64,000 bases of DNA from Moorena sp. SIOASIH (GTDB taxonomy: Bacteria > Cyanobacteriota > Cyanobacteriia > Cyanobacteriales > Coleofasciculaceae), in the NCBI RefSeq assembly GCF_010671925.1, contig NZ_JAAHIH010000008.1:186001-250000 (forward strand). The letters run 5' to 3'. Positions 45,426 to 55,388 of the stretch are shown one piece after another. Positions within the stretch are counted from its first letter, which is position 1, and each line of letters starts with the position of its first letter. A model generated the notes under the pieces. The model saw only the letters and a list, made by a program, of their open reading frames with translations. It ran no database searches and was not told the origin of the DNA. Both the position numbers and the translations under genes were made by a program.

Positions 45426-46730
45426 TCAATCTGCTAGATTAAATTGCCACAAACCATACCAATTCCTGACTGCCAACCATACTGTAGAGAGCAATCCCGC
45501 CAGGCTCAAAGTCAAACCACTGTAAGGAACCAGTAACCCAAACACAGGTAGTATCGCTCCAGCAATGGTACACACCACTGCTGCGGAAGAAGTATAACGG
45601 GTTTTCCCTAACCCCCAAACAAGTACCAGCAACACCAAAGAAATACCAGTCCAAGCCAACTGAGGATTCATCACTCGGCTCAGATAAGTCAGGGTGAGCA
45701 GACAAGCAAAGAAAATTCCCCCAGCAATCATCACATTTCGTAAGTGCAGTGGTACAGATAAATACAGCAGAAGCAACCACCACAGAAACAACCCAGGCGC
45801 TAACAACAGCAGACGAGGAATCACCCCTGTATTCCTTACTGGATCAGTAGCTGTGAATACTCCAAAGGGGTTTAGCACTGAAACATTATCGTCAAATCTC
45901 CAAGTAAACACTGTAGTTTTCCCCTCGACACTAGTCTCAGTCGGAGCAATCCCACTAGCGAAGTCAGCTTTAGGAAAATTTGTCTGTACTGTGAGGCGGA
46001 AGTTAGACACCAATTCTCTACCAGCTGTGTAAATCCACCGTGGTCCCCCTTGAGCTTGGTAGGTAACACGGAAACTGGTGGATTGACCCGGTTCTAGACG
46101 CAATGGAAAACTGTAGTTACCCGGATTGGTGGGTTTTAACCGCTCACCCTCCCGTTCTACTCGGAAATCTTGCAACAGCGAGTAGCTGTAAGGCTTTCTC
46201 ACCTCAAAAAATAGCTCTTCTGCTTCTGCAAGGGAGTTGGTGACTTTGTAGTCAGCAGCAAAGTCAATGCGGTAATTATTACGATGGTCTTGGAGATTAG
46301 GAATTTGGTCAATCTTGACCTCAATATCAGAGCTACTCAGGGCTAGCCAGCGGTTGATTTGGCGAGTATCCTTGATCTGGACAGGTTTCCCTTTGATTGT
46401 AGTGGTGTAAGTATAAGGTTCCTCGATCACATAGCGAACCTGGGGTGCCGCTTGTTCCAGTCGTAACCCAGCTACGGTGTGTGCCACTTGAACTACCCGA
46501 TCCTGTTCCCAATGATGGTAGCGATTGGCTAAAGTTGAACACAGAAAGAAACCTGATACTAATATTGCCAAAATCACCACCCCATGTTGGCATCCCCGCA
46601 GTAGAGCAGAATAGCGCACCACCCACTCTCCCACAAAAATTGCTTGCTCTGGCTCGGCACGGCGCAAGGCAATGCTCAGCAGCGCAATCACAATTCCTAA
46701 AGCAAGTATGAATAGCGCCAGCACTCCCAA
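45426..46730 (-). CDS. Multi-pass membrane protein, function unknown, probable N-terminal frameshift
   Basis: 434 residues from a TTG at 46730. There are two N-terminal membrane helices (LALFILALGIVIALLSIAL and HGVVILAILVSGFFL), a large soluble middle (about 75-300) of beta-type sequence, then about five helices near the C-terminus. Codons upstream still read as protein (LISPIYHELIEFGSKLLSVL) but have no start in frame. An ATG at 46843 with AGGAG 9 nt before it opens MIVTPTGYVLQSP in another frame. One missing base in the G4 run at 46806-46809 would join the two. So the native start is probably 46843. Family not recognised. Confidence 0.7.
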   Translation of the reverse strand: MGVLALFILALGIVIALLSIALRRAEPEQAIFVGEWVVRYSALLRGCQHGVVILAILVSGFFLCSTLANRYHHWEQDRVVQVAHTVAGLRLEQAAPQVRYVIEEPYTYTTTIKGKPVQIKDTRQINRWLALSSSDIEVKIDQIPNLQDHRNNYRIDFAADYKVTNSLAEAEELFFEVRKPYSYSLLQDFRVEREGERLKPTNPGNYSFPLRLEPGQSTSFRVTYQAQGGPRWIYTAGRELVSNFRLTVQTNFPKADFASGIAPTETSVEGKTTVFTWRFDDNVSVLNPFGVFTATDPVRNTGVIPRLLLLAPGLFLWWLLLLYLSVPLHLRNVMIAGGIFFACLLTLTYLSRVMNPQLAWTGISLVLLVLVWGLGKTRYTSSAAVVCTIAGAILPVFGLLVPYSGLTLSLAGLLSTVWLAVRNWYGLWQFNLAD

Positions 46731-47049
46731 TACACTGAGTAATTTGCTGCCAAACTCAATTAACTCATGATAGATGGGTGAGATCAGGTAAGTTTGGGAT
46801 ACCTCGGGGACTGTAAAACATAACCAGTTGGTGTGACAATCATTTTAATCTTCTCCTACAAAGACGGTTAACTTTCATCAGGAGTTTCTGGCAAAAACCC
46901 TACTAATATCATGTTCGGTTGAACACTTATACATAGTAGGTAATAGTTCCTAAAATCTAGAAATTGTGTACCTCATAGCTATGATAATTGCTATACTTTC
47001 TTGCCTCTTGCCTCTTGCCTCTTGCCTCTTGCCTTTCCCTAGCTGACGG

Positions 47050-48927
47050 CTAACTGTTGATACCTAACGCCTTATATTCACTTGTATCATTTATCGAATT
47101 GTAGAGAGCATCAAGCCTTTTATTTACCTCTGGAGGTTGGGATGTGAAACGGATATAAAACTCTAGATTTTCTGTCTCAATTGACGTTACTTTAGCATAG
47201 ATATCATCACTATATTCTGCTTGGTATTGATTTAATATATTCAGGGTTATATTACTTAGTTCTACTGGTAAATCCTCTCTTCGTCTCTCGTAGGAACGCA
47301 CTTTCGCTCCCTTAGCTGAAAGCTTAACTAAACTTCCGAGAAAAAGATTTTTGCCGATATGCTTTCCTTCCAAAATTTTGTAGGTGAGTGGGATGGCTTT
47401 AGGAAGGTAAAAAAAATTCTCGTCTTCTTTAGGTAGAAATAGATTGTAGTCATCACCAATACCCACAACTTGATAGATAGTAATTGGCTGTTTAACCCCT
47501 TTTGGTTGTACCTGTTTGTGCCCGTGAGTAATCACGATTGACTTAACCTGTTCAAAGGTGGATTGTGAAATCAGAATTTGACCACCTATGGTATAGGATT
47601 CAATGCGATAGGTTAAGTTGACTTGGCTACCCACTACACTGTAATCGGTGCGTTTTTCCGAGCCAATATTACCCACCACAACATCACCTGTGTTGATACC
47701 AATACCCATTTCTAGAGGTGGATAGCCCCACTCATTCATCGTTTCGTTGACAGGAACCATTGCCAATTGCATCGCCACAGCACAAGCCACTGCCCGTTTT
47801 GTATCGTCTTCTCTCGCCGTAGGAGCACCAAACAAAACCAAAATTCCATCACCCATGAACTTATCAATGGTTCCTTGGTATTTAGTAATCACCTCTGACA
47901 TATGTTTCAGATAGAGATTGAGAATTTTAACCACTTCTTCCGGAAGTAATCGTTCTGATAGCGCTGTAAATCCTCTTAAATCAGAGGTTAGTATAGTCAG
48001 AGTTTTGCGCTGGCCTCCCAGTTTCAATTCTTCGGGTTTTTCCAGTAACTTATCTACCACTTCCTGACTGAGGTAACGCCCAAAAATCTGACTAATGATT
48101 TGATTCCTTTTTTCTAAATCTTGGTTAGCTTCAGCCAACTCAGCCGTGCGTTCCCTAACCCGCCTTGTTAATTCCTTTGCTGTTTGACGCAATCTACCGA
48201 TAACCAGCATTAGCCCTGAGAGTGCCAACACAGATAGTCCTCCTAAGGTGATAAATGTACTCCTCAGACTCATTTGTGTGTGTACCACAAATTTGTCTAG
48301 AGGCTGAATGATTTCCAAAACACCTCTGACATCTCCTACTTTCCAATCCATCCTGGGACTATCCGGATGGCTGTTATGACAAGCAATGCAGCTAGGCTGC
48401 ATAATGATGGCTTCTGCATATCGAAATGAAGAACGACCTTGGATCTGCTCTTGGCGAAAAAATGACTGAGTGGGATATTTTCTCAAGAATCTGAGTGCAT
48501 CCCATTCAAAATCATCTTTCGGACCCCCTTCAGCTTGTCGATTGGGAAACGGATAATCACTGTAAAGCCTGATTAAAGCTCCCGTATCATTGGCACTGAT
48601 GCGCGAACCCAGTTCGATCACATAGGTGGCTGGATTAGGAATTGCCCCTTTTTTGGTGGTGTAGTTATGGGTAACGGTAATCCCATCAACAGTTTGAGCA
48701 CGACTAACCACCTCAGTACTGTAGAGGTTACGTGCCTGATTAATAACTTGAGCGGATAAGGCTGAATACTCTAGTGCGTGGGATTCAATTAGATCCATTG
48801 ACAGACGAGACATACTTGAGAGGGCAATTCCCACTCCCAGGCAAAACATGATCGTTAGAACCAGGATTATTCTCTGAAAAATTAGGTTTAGTAACCAGTT
48901 CCAGAATTTAAAAATTAGGTGTCGCAT
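47050..48927 (-). CDS. Class III adenylate/guanylate cyclase with haem-binding DUF3365-type sensor
   Basis: 625 residues. A first membrane helix (about 18-38) and a periplasmic Tll0287-like/DUF3365 domain carry a c-type haem motif, C180-x-x-C183-H184 (SCIACHNSHP). A second helix (about 225-245) and a signalling coiled coil (250-285) follow. The cyclase domain (305-465) has metal Asp316 (LTSDLRGF) and Asp360 (KFMGDGILVLFGAP), Lys356, and VVGSQVNLTYRIE. A C-terminal extension (about 500-610) is PilZ-like in feel but not certain. It probably makes cAMP in response to redox or gas. The exporter's cNMP-binding domain is the nearest possible reader, which is only a suggestion. Confidence 0.87.
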   Translation of the reverse strand: MRHLIFKFWNWLLNLIFQRIILVLTIMFCLGVGIALSSMSRLSMDLIESHALEYSALSAQVINQARNLYSTEVVSRAQTVDGITVTHNYTTKKGAIPNPATYVIELGSRISANDTGALIRLYSDYPFPNRQAEGGPKDDFEWDALRFLRKYPTQSFFRQEQIQGRSSFRYAEAIIMQPSCIACHNSHPDSPRMDWKVGDVRGVLEIIQPLDKFVVHTQMSLRSTFITLGGLSVLALSGLMLVIGRLRQTAKELTRRVRERTAELAEANQDLEKRNQIISQIFGRYLSQEVVDKLLEKPEELKLGGQRKTLTILTSDLRGFTALSERLLPEEVVKILNLYLKHMSEVITKYQGTIDKFMGDGILVLFGAPTAREDDTKRAVACAVAMQLAMVPVNETMNEWGYPPLEMGIGINTGDVVVGNIGSEKRTDYSVVGSQVNLTYRIESYTIGGQILISQSTFEQVKSIVITHGHKQVQPKGVKQPITIYQVVGIGDDYNLFLPKEDENFFYLPKAIPLTYKILEGKHIGKNLFLGSLVKLSAKGAKVRSYERRREDLPVELSNITLNILNQYQAEYSDDIYAKVTSIETENLEFYIRFTSQPPEVNKRLDALYNSINDTSEYKALGINS

Positions 48928-49059
48928 CCCATAGAAACCCTAACCGAAAAGCGTTTTATTCAAAATCCTTTTCACCTCTGGTTGAAAAGACAATCTCAGA
49001 GGTGATAGTTATAGAGTTCCCTGAAATGCTGACAAAACCTAAATTTCCCTTCCAGAAGG

Positions 49060-49262
49060 ACTAATAGCGTCAGCATTCAGTTATCAGCTATCAGCTTTTG
49101 AATAAAACAGCTAACCATTTTTTTAATCTGAGTTATTTCACAGCGTCGTTCGCACAGCGTGGCCAAAGGCCAAAGCCTGTGCCACAAAGCACCGATCAGT
49201 AGCTTCAGCCAAAGGCTTTTGGCTGACGGCTGACGGCTGACGGCTGACCGCTGAATGCTTAC
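49060..49262. repeat. CAGCTAT/GCTGACG heptamers with GGCCAAAGGCC palindrome
   Basis: Short CAGTTAT/CAGCTAT array, a TTCGCACAGCGTGGCCAAAG palindromic unit at about 49147, then GCTGACG heptamers (49222-49250). Confidence 0.75.
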
Positions 49263-49276
49263 CTAATATCTAATAG

Positions 49277-50059
49277 TTAATCGAGCCAATTTGAAAAATC
49301 CTGGGAAAATTGCTCAAGAGACAACAACTGAATTCTCGGGTCATTACAAGCAGATTCTTGCTCAGCTTTGGTGTTGTAACCCCAATCAGCTAGATAGAGT
49401 TTCACCGGTTTGAGGTCTGGCTGCTGTTGCACAGATTTAAGGCTATTAAGCCTATCTTCCACAAACCATAGTGTTACTGCTTCCCCTGGGAAAGCTTCAA
49501 TTAATTGTCGTAGGGTTTGATGTTTGGGTCGTTTGGACTCCTTGCCAATAATCCTCTCTTGTGGTAAGTTAATACCTTGTTGCTGCAATAGCTGCTTGAT
49601 GAAGCGTCCTTCTTTAGTAGAAACAATATATAGCTGTGTGGTATTTGTGGAAAGTATTTGATCCAACCGCTCAATCACACCAGGATAAAATTGGTGTAGA
49701 CTCAACCAACCATCTAAATCGGTGGTAATCCATTTATCCCGAATAGTGTCTAACTGCTTAGCTATATCGGTTCTGTCTAAGGTCTCGGAATTAACGATAG
49801 ACTGGGCAACTGTTGACCAATCCTGCAAAATCTCGTCTTCTGAAATACCGAGAATCAGCGCGTGAATCAATATTGGCATTTCCCAGCCGATTTCGATCAC
49901 AGGTCGTAAGCGGTAGAAGCTAGATGCTAAATTCTCGGGTGGTGTTTGACTGGCGGGTTTCCAAATTTGACAGTATGTACGCCACGCGGTCTGAAAATAC
50001 TCTAATAGTCCGTTACACAGAACACCGTCAAAGTCGAGAGCAAGAATTGTGGGTACCAT
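49277..50059 (-). CDS. HAD-superfamily hydrolase
   Basis: 260 residues. Motif I is ILALDFDGVLCNG (D9 nucleophile, D11), motif II is YIVSTKEG, and a Lys segment is GKESKRPK. Motif IV is reduced to LWFVEDRLNSL, where ED carries the acidic metal ligand. A helical cap lies between motifs I and II. It probably is a small-molecule phosphatase in the cytoplasm; substrate unknown. It is separated from its neighbours by repeats and has no operon partner. Confidence 0.85.
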   Translation of the reverse strand: MVPTILALDFDGVLCNGLLEYFQTAWRTYCQIWKPASQTPPENLASSFYRLRPVIEIGWEMPILIHALILGISEDEILQDWSTVAQSIVNSETLDRTDIAKQLDTIRDKWITTDLDGWLSLHQFYPGVIERLDQILSTNTTQLYIVSTKEGRFIKQLLQQQGINLPQERIIGKESKRPKHQTLRQLIEAFPGEAVTLWFVEDRLNSLKSVQQQPDLKPVKLYLADWGYNTKAEQESACNDPRIQLLSLEQFSQDFSNWLD

Positions 50060-50325
50060 TTCACTTGATCAATACTTATGAATACTACAAATTACTATAC
50101 TCAAGGTTAAGGGAAAAAAGTCAAAGATTTTACCTTTACATTTTCCCCTTAATCTTTACCTTTATGCAATAATAGATAGCAGTGAATTGGTATAATTTTA
50201 TAGCAGCCTATCAAGTTGTAGTCTCCAGTTACACCACGCTCCCATAATTCAGTTAGCGGTCATCAGTGGTCAGGCTCAATAACTCTCGAAACAGCTTGTC
50301 CTGATGGTAGACTAAAGTTGACACT

Positions 50326-50347
50326 CCCCATGCCTAGAAGGCAGGGG
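50326..50347. repeat. IS605-type end hairpin
   Basis: CCCC-A-TGCC / GGCA-GGGG imperfect hairpin with an AGAA-type loop. It spans the tnpB stop codon at 50334-50336, the expected site of the right end and guide-RNA region. Confidence 0.6.
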
Positions 50348-51549
50348 ATTCTTGGCTCATAGACCCGTCTTGCTCAACCAGGCCGGAACCAGGAAGAGTA
50401 GAGGACAGATCTCCCCAAGCGTTTTGATAAGTTCCCGTGTGCCCCACGGTACCCAAGGCTCTGGTTAGGATATTTTTAGCAGCATTGTGATCACGATCCA
50501 GCCGACACCCGCATTTACAGGCATGGGTTCTAGTCGATAAAGATTTCTTGACCACTTCACCACAGCTGGAACAATTTTGGCTTGTGTAGGCTGGATTAAC
50601 TGCGACAGTTATCCGACCAAACTTTTGGCCGAAATACTCTAACCACTCTCGAAATTGGTACCAACCTGCATCGTTAATAGACTTAGCTAAACAGTGGTTT
50701 TTAACCAGGTTTTTAACTCTTAAATCTTGCCTTACGGCACGCTGCGCGAACGTAGGCGACCAGGTCGTTAGACCGGATTACGCAGCGCGCCAGTCTCTTG
50801 GCGTGCTCTTCACGTTGTCTACTTATTTTAAGGTGTGTCCTACCTAGTCTATTAATTGCTTTTTTACGGTTAGCAGAGCCTTTCTTTTTTCGAGAAACTC
50901 GACGTTGATAAAATATGGCGCGCTTTTCACCTTTTTTGTAAAACCTGGGATTAGGTTCAGAGTATCCGTCAGAGTCGGTATAAAATTCCTTCAAGCCTAC
51001 GTCCAATCCAACAGTCAAGCCAGTGGCTTCTAATTGTTCTGAATTGTCTACTTTGACGCAAAACTGGACATAGTAACCATCGGCTTTTTGGACAATACGA
51101 ACTCGCTTGATTAATTTTTGTTCGAATCTCCACAAGTCCCAGGTACCCTTGAGCTTGACTTTTCCGATACCCTTCTTGTCGGTGAATTTTATGGACTTAT
51201 TATCTGGGGATAACTTCCATCCAGATTGCTTATACTCCACTGACCTAGAATGTTTCTTGAAACGAGGATAACCCTTCTTTCCAGGAATTTTCTTTTTGCA
51301 GTTATCGAAGAAACGTTTGATAGCACGTTCTACGTTCTCAACAGAGGCTTGGCAAGCATGACTATTGAGGTCTTTAACAAATTCAAACTCTTCCCTTAGT
51401 TGAGTGTTGTATCGATAGAGTTCTTTCTTCCCTGTTCCACGATTGTCCATCCAATACCGAAGTACCTTGTTACGGACAAAACGAGCCGTTCTAATGGCTT
51501 CATTTATTGCCAACTTTTGAGGCTCTTTAAGGACAGCCTTAAATTCCAT
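50334..51549 (-). pseudogene. tnpB: IS605-family TnpB (RNA-guided nuclease), inactivated by a 22-bp insertion
   Basis: Two frames together form a whole TnpB of about 400 residues. The first (51549 down to 50751) has RFVRNKVLRYW, GYPRFKKHS and RuvC-I GLDVGLKEFY. The second carries VKNLVKNHCLAKSINDAGW, the zinc finger CSSCG / CKCGC and RuvC-III DRDHNAAKNI. The join should read VAYEDLRVK, but 22 extra bases (50729-50750) split the GAA codon of the RuvC-II Glu and shift the frame to a stop at 50713. No tnpA is adjacent. The 3' end overlaps the right-end hairpin, where the guide RNA would be made. Confidence 0.9.
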
Positions 51550-51749
51550 AACCAACACTTAAAATCACCTCCTTGGTATTGATGCATTGCTTTCTATTAT
51601 AGTCGATATCTTAGAGCTGATTTGTCAAGTAAATATTAAGAAGCTTGAAAGCCTTGCTATGATTGTCTTTTTGGTATTAAATAGTTCAATTGTTCTAGTT
51701 TAGCGCAAGCCTTATCCTACAAGGATTACAGCGAGTTTACAAACAGCTC

Positions 51750-52019
51750 TTAGGACGAAAATTTTCGGGCAGTTAGGGAATAAATTCCTGTTCGGGCTAA
51801 CCCCATGGATAGAATCCAGGGGCTTGCGCCCTCAGGGTCTTTGGTCAGATGCCGCAACAGGTTTCGCTGAGCTAGAGAAGACAGTGTATCAGCTGGCACA
51901 AAGGGCAGCTGGAATAGCGCATCAGATAAAGTCGTATCGATGGGCTTGCTCTGCTGAAGTGTGCTGCCATCAATGGAGTAGAACTTGATAAACGCTAGCT
52001 GAAGCTGAGAGTTGGCCAT
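51750..52019 (-). CDS. Small protein, function unknown
   Basis: 89 residues, MANSQLQLAFIKFYSIDGST at the start and LARTGIYSLTARKFSS at the end. It starts at the ATG nearest a GGAAACG ribosome-binding-like sequence. No domain is recognised. It may be a short intact gene or the N-terminal remainder of a longer one. It lies near the tnpB element with no other neighbours. Confidence 0.45.
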   Translation of the reverse strand: MANSQLQLAFIKFYSIDGSTLQQSKPIDTTLSDALFQLPFVPADTLSSLAQRNLLRHLTKDPEGASPWILSMGLARTGIYSLTARKFSS

Positions 52020-52091
52020 GTCTGGTCATTGCGTTTCCTGTGTGTTGTTTACTCGTATTTTGAGTATGGATTTCGCCACCAGCTTTGGACA

Positions 52092-52114
52092 GTACCCGTG
52101 TGGGTACCTTTTTT
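52092..52114 (+). terminator. Hairpin plus T-run, isolated
   Basis: GTACCC / GGGTAC stem with loop GTGT, then CTTTTTTG. No plus-strand gene ends just before it. Confidence 0.6.
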
Positions 52115-52974
52115 GAGAAGCCAAACGTCATGTATGCAAAAGTCCCTCTTTGGTGAGAGTTTCAGAATTTCATCTTGGTGAGGGACTGCTGGCTTGGGAA
52201 AAATGCGATTGGCCTACGGCCACGCTACGCGATCGCATTACTCCCTAAATTACTAACTAACTATAGCGCTATATATAAGTTAGGAGCTCTCAAGGAATAA
52301 GCGCGTTTTCATTTCACCTGAAAATGCTATACTTGTTAATCCAAAGCAGTATTCCTCCTCAAGGAACCATAAAAACTAATAGGAGTCACCACCTAATCCA
52401 GGGTTTTTGAGATCAAGTTTTTTGATGAGCCCTTGTCCTGTAGCCATCACAATCCTGATTCAAGGTGTACATGTTAGTAAAGGATAAAGGTAAAGGTAAA
52501 TTTTTCTGGTTCATCCCAGGTTACTGTCACTATAAATCTTGACTATTGATCAGAGCAATAACTGGAAAAACGCGCTTCCTGGTAAGTTATTCCAGCCTAA
52601 CAGATGGGGGAATAAAATTCAATCAAAATTGGCCATAAACTAAATTAGTATTGAACTTGAGTAAACCTCAAAAAAAATTGCCAAATATGGATTTTTTTTA
52701 AATTAATTTAAGCGTTATAAAATTGCATAACTGAGTAAAGACTATCAACCCATGTTCTTTTGCACAAATCAATTACGACAGCTACAGCTACATAAATTTA
52801 GGGTTTAGATAACCAGACCTATTCCCTAGGGATACCAATGGTAATACATTATGATCCCATTGGATAAATTCTCAAGGGATTTGTTCGTTGTAGACTACAA
52901 CTAATTTTAGCGAATCCATTTTTCATCAATTACCATAAAGAAAATAAGAGCTATCATAAACTTAGAGGTACAAA
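52115..52974. other. Gene-free region
   Basis: About 860 bp without a credible gene. It contains a GGCCTACGGCCACGCTACGC palindromic unit near 52212 fused to GCGATCGC, and an AT-rich stretch that probably includes the promoter for 52975. Confidence 0.5.
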
Positions 52975-53346
52975 ATGAATACTTGGGTAAAGTCAGAAGC
53001 TGCGTACCTAGAAAATCATCGCCCGTGGTACGAGGGACCTCATGGCACTTGCAATCTCCTCAAACCCACTCTAATCCACATGGGAGACGATAAGCCACTT
53101 CATTTGATGTTCCCTGTCCATTGGACTGAAGCTATAGATGCCTTACCTAAAGCTAAAACAATGGCACGGCAACTCAATGGGTTCTTAGTACTACTGCTTT
53201 ATGGACAGGCATCTGACCAAGAAATTCAATCCTTGGTACTAGAATTAGCAGAAGCCCAAGTTCTCCCCCTATGGCTAGGTTGGCAAAATAGGAAAAGGTT
53301 CGACCGCATTGTAGCAATGCTTTCCAATCATTCTGAGCTTAATTGA
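52975..53346 (+). CDS. Conserved-looking hypothetical protein
   Basis: 123 residues, globular and slightly acidic: WYEGPHGTCNLLKPTLIHMG near 18-37, and LVLLLYGQASDQEIQSLVLE near 71-90. No signal peptide or membrane helix. GAGGTA lies 8-13 nt before the ATG. Family not recognised. A 15-nt tandem (GATGTCAGTGCATAT, three copies) follows the stop at 53346-53390. Confidence 0.6.
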   Translation: MNTWVKSEAAYLENHRPWYEGPHGTCNLLKPTLIHMGDDKPLHLMFPVHWTEAIDALPKAKTMARQLNGFLVLLLYGQASDQEIQSLVLELAEAQVLPLWLGWQNRKRFDRIVAMLSNHSELN

Positions 53347-53694
53347 TGTCAGTGCATATGATGTCAGTGCATATGATGTCAGTGCATAGTCAGGGTGCAT
53401 TCAAGCAATTCAGTACTGATATGGACACTCCTCGCAGGCTTTGTGACGAGGATTCTTTAGGAGTCAGACCTTGAATTATTGAAGCAATAGAATTATTGAA
53501 GCAATCCACATGAACATTATGAACAGACTAGAAAGACTGGAGCTGAGGTGATTAGGGCTTTTATTAAAACATTACGTCGTAAGATTCTGTTTTGACTGGT
53601 AAGAAAAGATAATGACTAACCCTTGATATGACTTAACTATCAATATCTAGGAATTAGCCATTACCAAGTTTTTTTGGTAGCTATCTGATCACGA

Positions 53695-54474
53695 CTACTC
53701 GAGTGAGGTTTTCGGTGACCGTCTTTCCATAGCCTTTTTTACAGCGACCATCTGAGACATAAGATGCTGAACTTTAGTGTAGAGTTGGTCAAACTCATCA
53801 CCATTAAGAGGAGTTGGGTTCATCTGTGGATCCTGAGCAGCATTGGGTGGAGCATAGGCTAGAAATGATTGAACCGATGGAAACCTAGCCGTAGCGGCTC
53901 GCACGTCCAAGTCAGGTTTAGTGGGGGATTGAGTGGATGGTTCATGATCCACTGTTTGAGTGGTAATTATTACTGGTTCAGTTACCGACCCAGTTTCGGG
54001 AATCGGATGGTAGTTTTTGGGCAAAGGTTCGGAAGTGACTTGCTCAAGATTGCTAATGGGCTGGTAGTTGTCGTTCAAGGATAGTGAAGTGTCTTTCTCT
54101 GAGGTAAACTCCCTGAGTCCAGAAGCATCTAACCTAGAGTCTGAGAGCTGAAGTGTCTCTAACAATTCCTCCTTTTTCTTGAGATTTTGCTCAAGACCCG
54201 ATAACTGTGCCTCTATATCAGACCGGTTGCGGTCAGCAGAGCGCCATCCGGTCATCGCCACCGTAGCAGTTCCTAGAGTCAGACTTAGTAGCGCTGCTAA
54301 GCCCAAGTAAGGTGGAGCTACGTCCATTAGTTTACCATCAAACACAGGTTCCTCTTGCACTTGGATATTCAAAGCTTCAGAGCCAAACCAAGCTAGTGGT
54401 ATGGTTAGGACTGCAAACAGTGCAGCTGAAAATACGATCGGTTTCAGGACAAATTGTTTAATCGGAGATGTCAT
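53695..54474 (-). CDS. Two-helix membrane protein with coiled coil, function unknown
   Basis: 259 residues. Membrane helices at about 10-32 (VFSAALFAVLTIPLAWFGSE) and 52-75 (YLGLAALLSLTLGTATVAMT) are followed by a coiled coil (SDIEAQLSGLEQNLKKKEEL, about 85-112). A low-complexity polar stretch (about 115-205) and a helical tail (NGDEFDQLYTKVQHLMSQMV) complete it. It starts at an ATG with no competing upstream Met. It has the layout of an anchored scaffold protein. Confidence 0.65.
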   Translation of the reverse strand: MTSPIKQFVLKPIVFSAALFAVLTIPLAWFGSEALNIQVQEEPVFDGKLMDVAPPYLGLAALLSLTLGTATVAMTGWRSADRNRSDIEAQLSGLEQNLKKKEELLETLQLSDSRLDASGLREFTSEKDTSLSLNDNYQPISNLEQVTSEPLPKNYHPIPETGSVTEPVIITTQTVDHEPSTQSPTKPDLDVRAATARFPSVQSFLAYAPPNAAQDPQMNPTPLNGDEFDQLYTKVQHLMSQMVAVKKAMERRSPKTSLE

Positions 54475-54719
54475 AATGGGTAGTTTCCTTGGATAGTTGC
54501 CGCATCAGCCATTTAACCTGAGCCGTGCAAAACTCTGCCAAGTTTTGATCAAATTGTCAAGAGCTTAGTCTTGGGCTCACTACTTATCAGTGGTCAGCGG
54601 CAGAAGTTTTTTGTAGCTACACCCCTTAATACTTTGGCTTTTCTTTAAGTTAATCCGTAGTGACCCCATGTTTCATAAAACTTTCATGAAACCCTTCACT
54701 AAGTTTATGAATTTTACAT

Positions 54720-54797
54720 GAATAAGTAGTGCAGGTATATTTATAGAAATAAGTAGTGCAGGTATATTTATAGAAATAAGTAGTGAAGGTATATAAA
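54720..54797. repeat. Three 27-nt tandem repeats
   Basis: AATAAGTAGTGCAGGTATAT plus TTATAGA repeated almost exactly three times (the third carries GAAGG for GCAGG). Because 27 is a multiple of 3, the repeat makes a spurious repetitive open frame on the minus strand. Confidence 0.85.
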
Positions 54798-55388
54798 CCC
54801 CTTCTAGATTGAAACTTGCAGTTCCTAGTGATCACCTGAGAACTTTACAATTCAAAGGTTATGTAGGTCAGAATACTCCCTGAGAAAGCGATGGTTTTCA
54901 ACGTGGATGTGGGGAAAACTAAAAAGGGTTATGAAACTAAAACCCATGTTCAATAAGGGTTTGACTGTATGCCCCCCCAAAAGTTGTTGAGTTTTTTTAA
55001 TACCTGCCCTGACTTAGTCTTTGGAATCTGTCAAGACACTTTGTGAAGGTTGTGTGACAACCTCCCAGAAATCCCTAGTTGATTTCGACTCTAGCCTTTA
55101 CCCATCAAGCATTACAGGATTTTTAAGCAGGGTAATTGTCAGGTTTCGGTTTTGAGGAGATACACTGACATTAGGGCTAGTTTTGGGTATTGATATTAAG
55201 GGATTGTCTATCGTAACCTACCCATTGCCCTATATATAGTATAGTGGCTTAATTTAGTTTTTCGAGTTAGCCAGGGTGACGGAAGCTCAATCTCAAGTTC
55301 TCAGGTGCGCTTGACCTTGGCGAATTAAATTCGCCACGGGTCGCACCTCTAGTTGTAACCAACTCTACCTCTTCTGTTGTAGAAACCA
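54798..55388. other. Upstream region of the GH5 cellulase gene
   Basis: No gene. A TATATATAGTATAGTGG tract near 55231 is a plausible core promoter element. A GGCGAATTAAATTCGCC palindrome lies near 55319-55335. Confidence 0.4.
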
